Assembly: GCA_003155135.1 (NCBI GenBank)
Contig: PMFN01000013.1
Span: 1 to 64,000, forward strand
Source: Acidimicrobiaceae bacterium
GTDB taxonomy: Bacteria > Actinomycetota > Acidimicrobiia > Acidimicrobiales > RAAP-2
Length of the DNA: 64,000 bases
Direction: 5' to 3'
Both the position numbers and the translations under genes were made by a program. Positions 61,969-64,000 of this stretch are shown here, piece by piece; position 1 is the stretch's first letter, and each line of letters starts with the position of its first letter. The notes below the pieces were generated by a model. It ran no database searches and was not told where the DNA came from. It saw only the letters and a list, made by a program, of their open reading frames with translations.

Positions 61969-63020
61969 GCCAGTGCCCCCTGGCGGCGGAACGGGGCGAA
62001 GACGGGGGGCGTGAAGATTCCCGGAGGGGCGGCAACGACGTCGGGAATGGCGTTGAGCACCGGACCGGCCGTGATGTATTGGCCAGCCTTCGTCTGGAAC
62101 CGGCTGTCAGTGGGGTCGGCCATGTCAAGGGTGAGGTCGAGGACGGGCTTGCCTTCGAGATGGACGGTCCAGTGGTTCCTGCCCTCGTACTCGGGCATGG
62201 TCGGGTCCATCGTCCAGATGACCGACAGCGTCACGAACCGCTTTCCGTCTGCGATGCCGTGCCAGCGCCACTCGGTTGCCGCCACCGTGCCGGCGGGGAT
62301 GACGCCGGCACTGACCGCCAGGTCGCGGGTGGCCGGCAACACCCTGTGGTCGGCTTGGATGCGCTCGAAGGTGGTGCCGGTCCGGTCCCCGAAGAAGCGG
62401 ATCGCCTCTGCGTACAGCTTGCCGAAGAGCACGGTGAGCGGTCCCGCTGAGAGGTCAAGGGTGGCGGGGTCTGAGCCCATGCCCATGACGTTGAAGACGA
62501 AGTCGGGATCGGGCATCGTGGAGGCGTCGAGCATCTCTTCGACATCGACAGACTCGAGCTCGACGCACACGCCGGTCAGCCCGAGGACGAGTCGCTCAAG
62601 GAGGAAGCCCGGATTCATGCCGACGCCGTAGAGGGTGGCACCACCGTCGAGCCCGGCCTGCTCGAAGAGTGCCGCGCGCTCGGGGCCGTGGGCCTGGGGG
62701 TAGTGGTCGCCCGCGGTGGTGATCACGTTCTTGCCCGAGCGCAGCAGGGCGACGATGTCGGCGTCGTGCGTCTCGTAGGGAACCTGGAGGCGGGCGGTGT
62801 GGATGACCACGTCCGCGTCGAGGGCGAGTATCTCGTTGATGTTGCGGGTGGCCCGCACGCCCGTCTCGGGGTAGCGGGCAATGGTCCCCGCGTCGGCCCC
62901 CTCCTTTCGCTCCCCGTAGACGTAGAGGCCGACGAGTTCGAGCTCGGGACGGTCCAAGACGCCCCGCAGGCAGGTCTTGCCGATCGCCCCGGTGGCCCAT
63001 TGGACGACGCTGTAGGTCAC
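61965..63020 (-). CDS. DapB-like NAD(P)-binding oxidoreductase
   Basis: A 351-aa protein of the dihydrodipicolinate-reductase-like N-terminal family found in catabolic clusters. The Rossmann start is YSVVQWATGAIGKTCLRGVLDRPELELVGLYVYG. ADVVIHTARLQ, LRSGKNVITTAGDHYPQ and YGVGMNPGFLLERLVLGLTG follow. It is much longer than DapB (about 250), and its C-terminal domain is unlike the lysine enzyme. GTG 63020 is chosen with GAGGAG upstream; the frame continues to 63071. Its stop overlaps the HxlR gene stop region, convergent. Likely reduces a cluster intermediate. Confidence 0.85.
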   Translation of the reverse strand: MTYSVVQWATGAIGKTCLRGVLDRPELELVGLYVYGERKEGADAGTIARYPETGVRATRNINEILALDADVVIHTARLQVPYETHDADIVALLRSGKNVITTAGDHYPQAHGPERAALFEQAGLDGGATLYGVGMNPGFLLERLVLGLTGVCVELESVDVEEMLDASTMPDPDFVFNVMGMGSDPATLDLSAGPLTVLFGKLYAEAIRFFGDRTGTTFERIQADHRVLPATRDLAVSAGVIPAGTVAATEWRWHGIADGKRFVTLSVIWTMDPTMPEYEGRNHWTVHLEGKPVLDLTLDMADPTDSRFQTKAGQYITAGPVLNAIPDVVAAPPGIFTPPVFAPFRRQGALA

Positions 63021-63073
63021 TTCGTCGCGCTCCTCTTCAAGGTTGCGGTGGGAGGCGGCAACCGGATCCACCG

Positions 63074-63101
63074 GGGGAGCGCCGAATGAACGGCGCTCCC
63101 C
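63074..63101. terminator. Strong 11-bp hairpin terminator
   Basis: GGGGAGCGCCG (63074-63084) and CGGCGCTCCCC (63091-63101) pair perfectly around a 6-nt loop (AATGAA), 60 bp after the stop of the substrate-binding-protein gene. No T tract, as is common in high-GC actinobacteria. Confidence 0.75.
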
Positions 63102-63160
63102 TCGGTGGTCGGTGTGGCGATGACGCCCTGTGTCAGGTGCACAGCGTCACCGCCCCGGCC

Positions 63161-64000
63161 CTACAGACCTGACGGGCAGTTCGACGACCCGAGGATCGCC
63201 GGACAGGTGTTGATGAGGGAGCCGTCGTACTTGAAGCTCTGCGACGAGGCCGAGTACTCGAGAGGCTGCAGGTTCATGACCCCGTAGGCCTCCTTCGAGT
63301 TCATGACCCACTTGATCCCGTTGATGAACAGCGGCTCTTGGTAGTTCTGGTTGCGGGCCGCCTGCATGATGCCGGCCTGACTGAGGCCAAGACTGGACTT
63401 GGCTGCAGTCTGGAAGACGTTGACGTCCATGTCGGCGATCATCCAACCGGTCTCGTAGTAGGTGTTGTTCACCAACGCACCAGGGTCGACGGAGGCGGCG
63501 TCGGCCAGGTAGGCCTTCCAGCCCGGGTCATCCGTGTAGATCGGGTTGCCGGGGTCCTTCTCCCAGAAGACCAGCTTCTGTCCGTTGGCTGCCGCACCTG
63601 CAGGCTGGAACATGAGCGACGCGCTCCCACAGTTCGATGCCTGCACGGTGAGCTTGGGGTTGTAGCCGACCTTGGCCATCGCCTCGGTGAGCTGCACGCA
63701 CTCGGGCACTACCAGAGCACCGAAGACCGCATCAGCGTTGTCCTGCTTCAAGGTGATCGCAGCCGTGCTGGGATCAGTGAAGGGGACGACGTTCTTGATC
63801 TTCACGTCGGTGCCCTTGACCGCTGCCTGGATGCCCTGGAGGTAGGCCGCACCCGAGCCGGTCTGGTCTTCGGCCACGTCGACCGTGATCTCCTTCTGGC
63901 CAGGGAACGAGGCCTGGATGACCTTTACCTCTGCGGTCTCTTCGACATTGTTGGCCGGAAGGAACTCTGTCGTCCACGGGTACTTGGCAATGTTGCGGTA
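63161..64000 (-). CDS. ABC transporter substrate-binding protein (Leu/Ile/Val-type), 5' end missing
   Basis: The 279-residue C-terminal part of a periplasmic-binding-fold protein; the frame is open at the window edge (from YRNIAKYPWTTEF). EVKVIQASFPGQKEITVDVAEDQTGSGAAYLQGIQAAV is the hinge-lobe pattern of branched-chain amino-acid-type receptors. ITLKQDNADAVFGALVVPECVQLTEAMAKVGY and FINGIKWVMNSKEAYGVM follow. Two Cys near the end (NTCPAILGSSNCPSGL) may form a disulfide outside the membrane. It probably imports a substrate of the adjacent catabolic cluster. Signal peptide and permease genes lie beyond the window. Confidence 0.88.
   Translation of the reverse strand, partial: YRNIAKYPWTTEFLPANNVEETAEVKVIQASFPGQKEITVDVAEDQTGSGAAYLQGIQAAVKGTDVKIKNVVPFTDPSTAAITLKQDNADAVFGALVVPECVQLTEAMAKVGYNPKLTVQASNCGSASLMFQPAGAAANGQKLVFWEKDPGNPIYTDDPGWKAYLADAASVDPGALVNNTYYETGWMIADMDVNVFQTAAKSSLGLSQAGIMQAARNQNYQEPLFINGIKWVMNSKEAYGVMNLQPLEYSASSQSFKYDGSLINTCPAILGSSNCPSGL

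Noticed and set aside
1-64000. tRNA, rRNA, CRISPR, insertion sequence or prophage features
   Set aside because: No cloverleaf-like segments, rRNA blocks, regularly spaced repeats, transposases, integrases or phage structural genes were found by eye.

Overview
This is GC-rich DNA with GTG starts, many 4-bp ATGA/GTGA overlaps between genes, and actinobacterial signature genes (F420-type oxidoreductases, DUF1707, DUF6390, HxlR regulators). I read it as the chromosome of an actinobacterium (Actinomycetota). Acidimicrobiia or a relative is plausible, but there is no rRNA or marker gene here to prove it. I see no tRNA, rRNA, CRISPR array, transposase or phage gene.

Layout. 0-7 kb: an MBL-fold/rhodanese protein, a PGAP1-like hydrolase, a CMD-family protein, and a response regulator/PspC-histidine kinase pair divergent from a small PspC protein and a DUF1707 protein. 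7.2-12.6 kb: a histidine-utilisation operon (hutU, an M20-type amidohydrolase, hutF, hutI) without hutG or hutH. 12.6-16.3 kb: a membrane protein, a TTC38-like TPR protein, an SDR and a DUF302 protein. 16.3-20.5 kb: a polyhydroxyalkanoate operon (phaC, acyl-CoA synthetase, phaZ-like depolymerase). 20.9-22.8 kb: a PPOX protein and a cytochrome P450.

23.1-30.6 kb: a tightly overlapping operon for a hydrogenase-4/formate-hydrogenlyase-like membrane complex, followed by an ArsR regulator. The catalytic-like subunit has lost all four Ni-binding cysteines, so this is an Ehr-type, complex I-related machine and not a hydrogenase. From memory it resembles Mycobacterium tuberculosis Rv0081-Rv0087.

30.6-46 kb: an OafA-type acyltransferase, a macrodomain protein and a ferritin-like protein. 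Then comes a carbon/energy node: a degenerate phosphoglycerate-kinase homologue, a GNAT-fused ADP-forming acyl-CoA synthetase, pyruvate:ferredoxin oxidoreductase (porGAB) with a GltD-ferredoxin fusion, and a divergent PEP synthase. 46-52.4 kb: a group 3b-type [NiFe] hydrogenase operon (hydB, a cNMP-domain protein, hydG, hydD, hydA, protease, hypC, DUF6390), this time with intact Ni ligands. A leaderless avidin-family protein follows at 52.5 kb.

53.2-64 kb: an apparent catabolic cluster with acyl-CoA ligase, LLM flavin oxidoreductase, two carotenoid-cleavage-type oxygenases, a SnoaL-like protein, a thiolase-like enzyme, a tandem HxlR regulator, a DapB-like oxidoreductase and a truncated ABC substrate-binding protein.

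Together the 23-52 kb part suggests facultative, ferredoxin/H2-linked energy metabolism. PFOR makes reduced ferredoxin and acetyl-CoA, the ADP-forming synthetase can conserve ATP, PEP synthase supports gluconeogenesis, and the soluble hydrogenase exchanges NAD(P)H with H2. The Ehr complex may couple an unknown redox reaction to ion pumping. The best candidates for poorly described biology are the cysteine-less Ehr complex, the intracellular avidin, the PGK pseudoenzyme and the paired-dioxygenase cluster.
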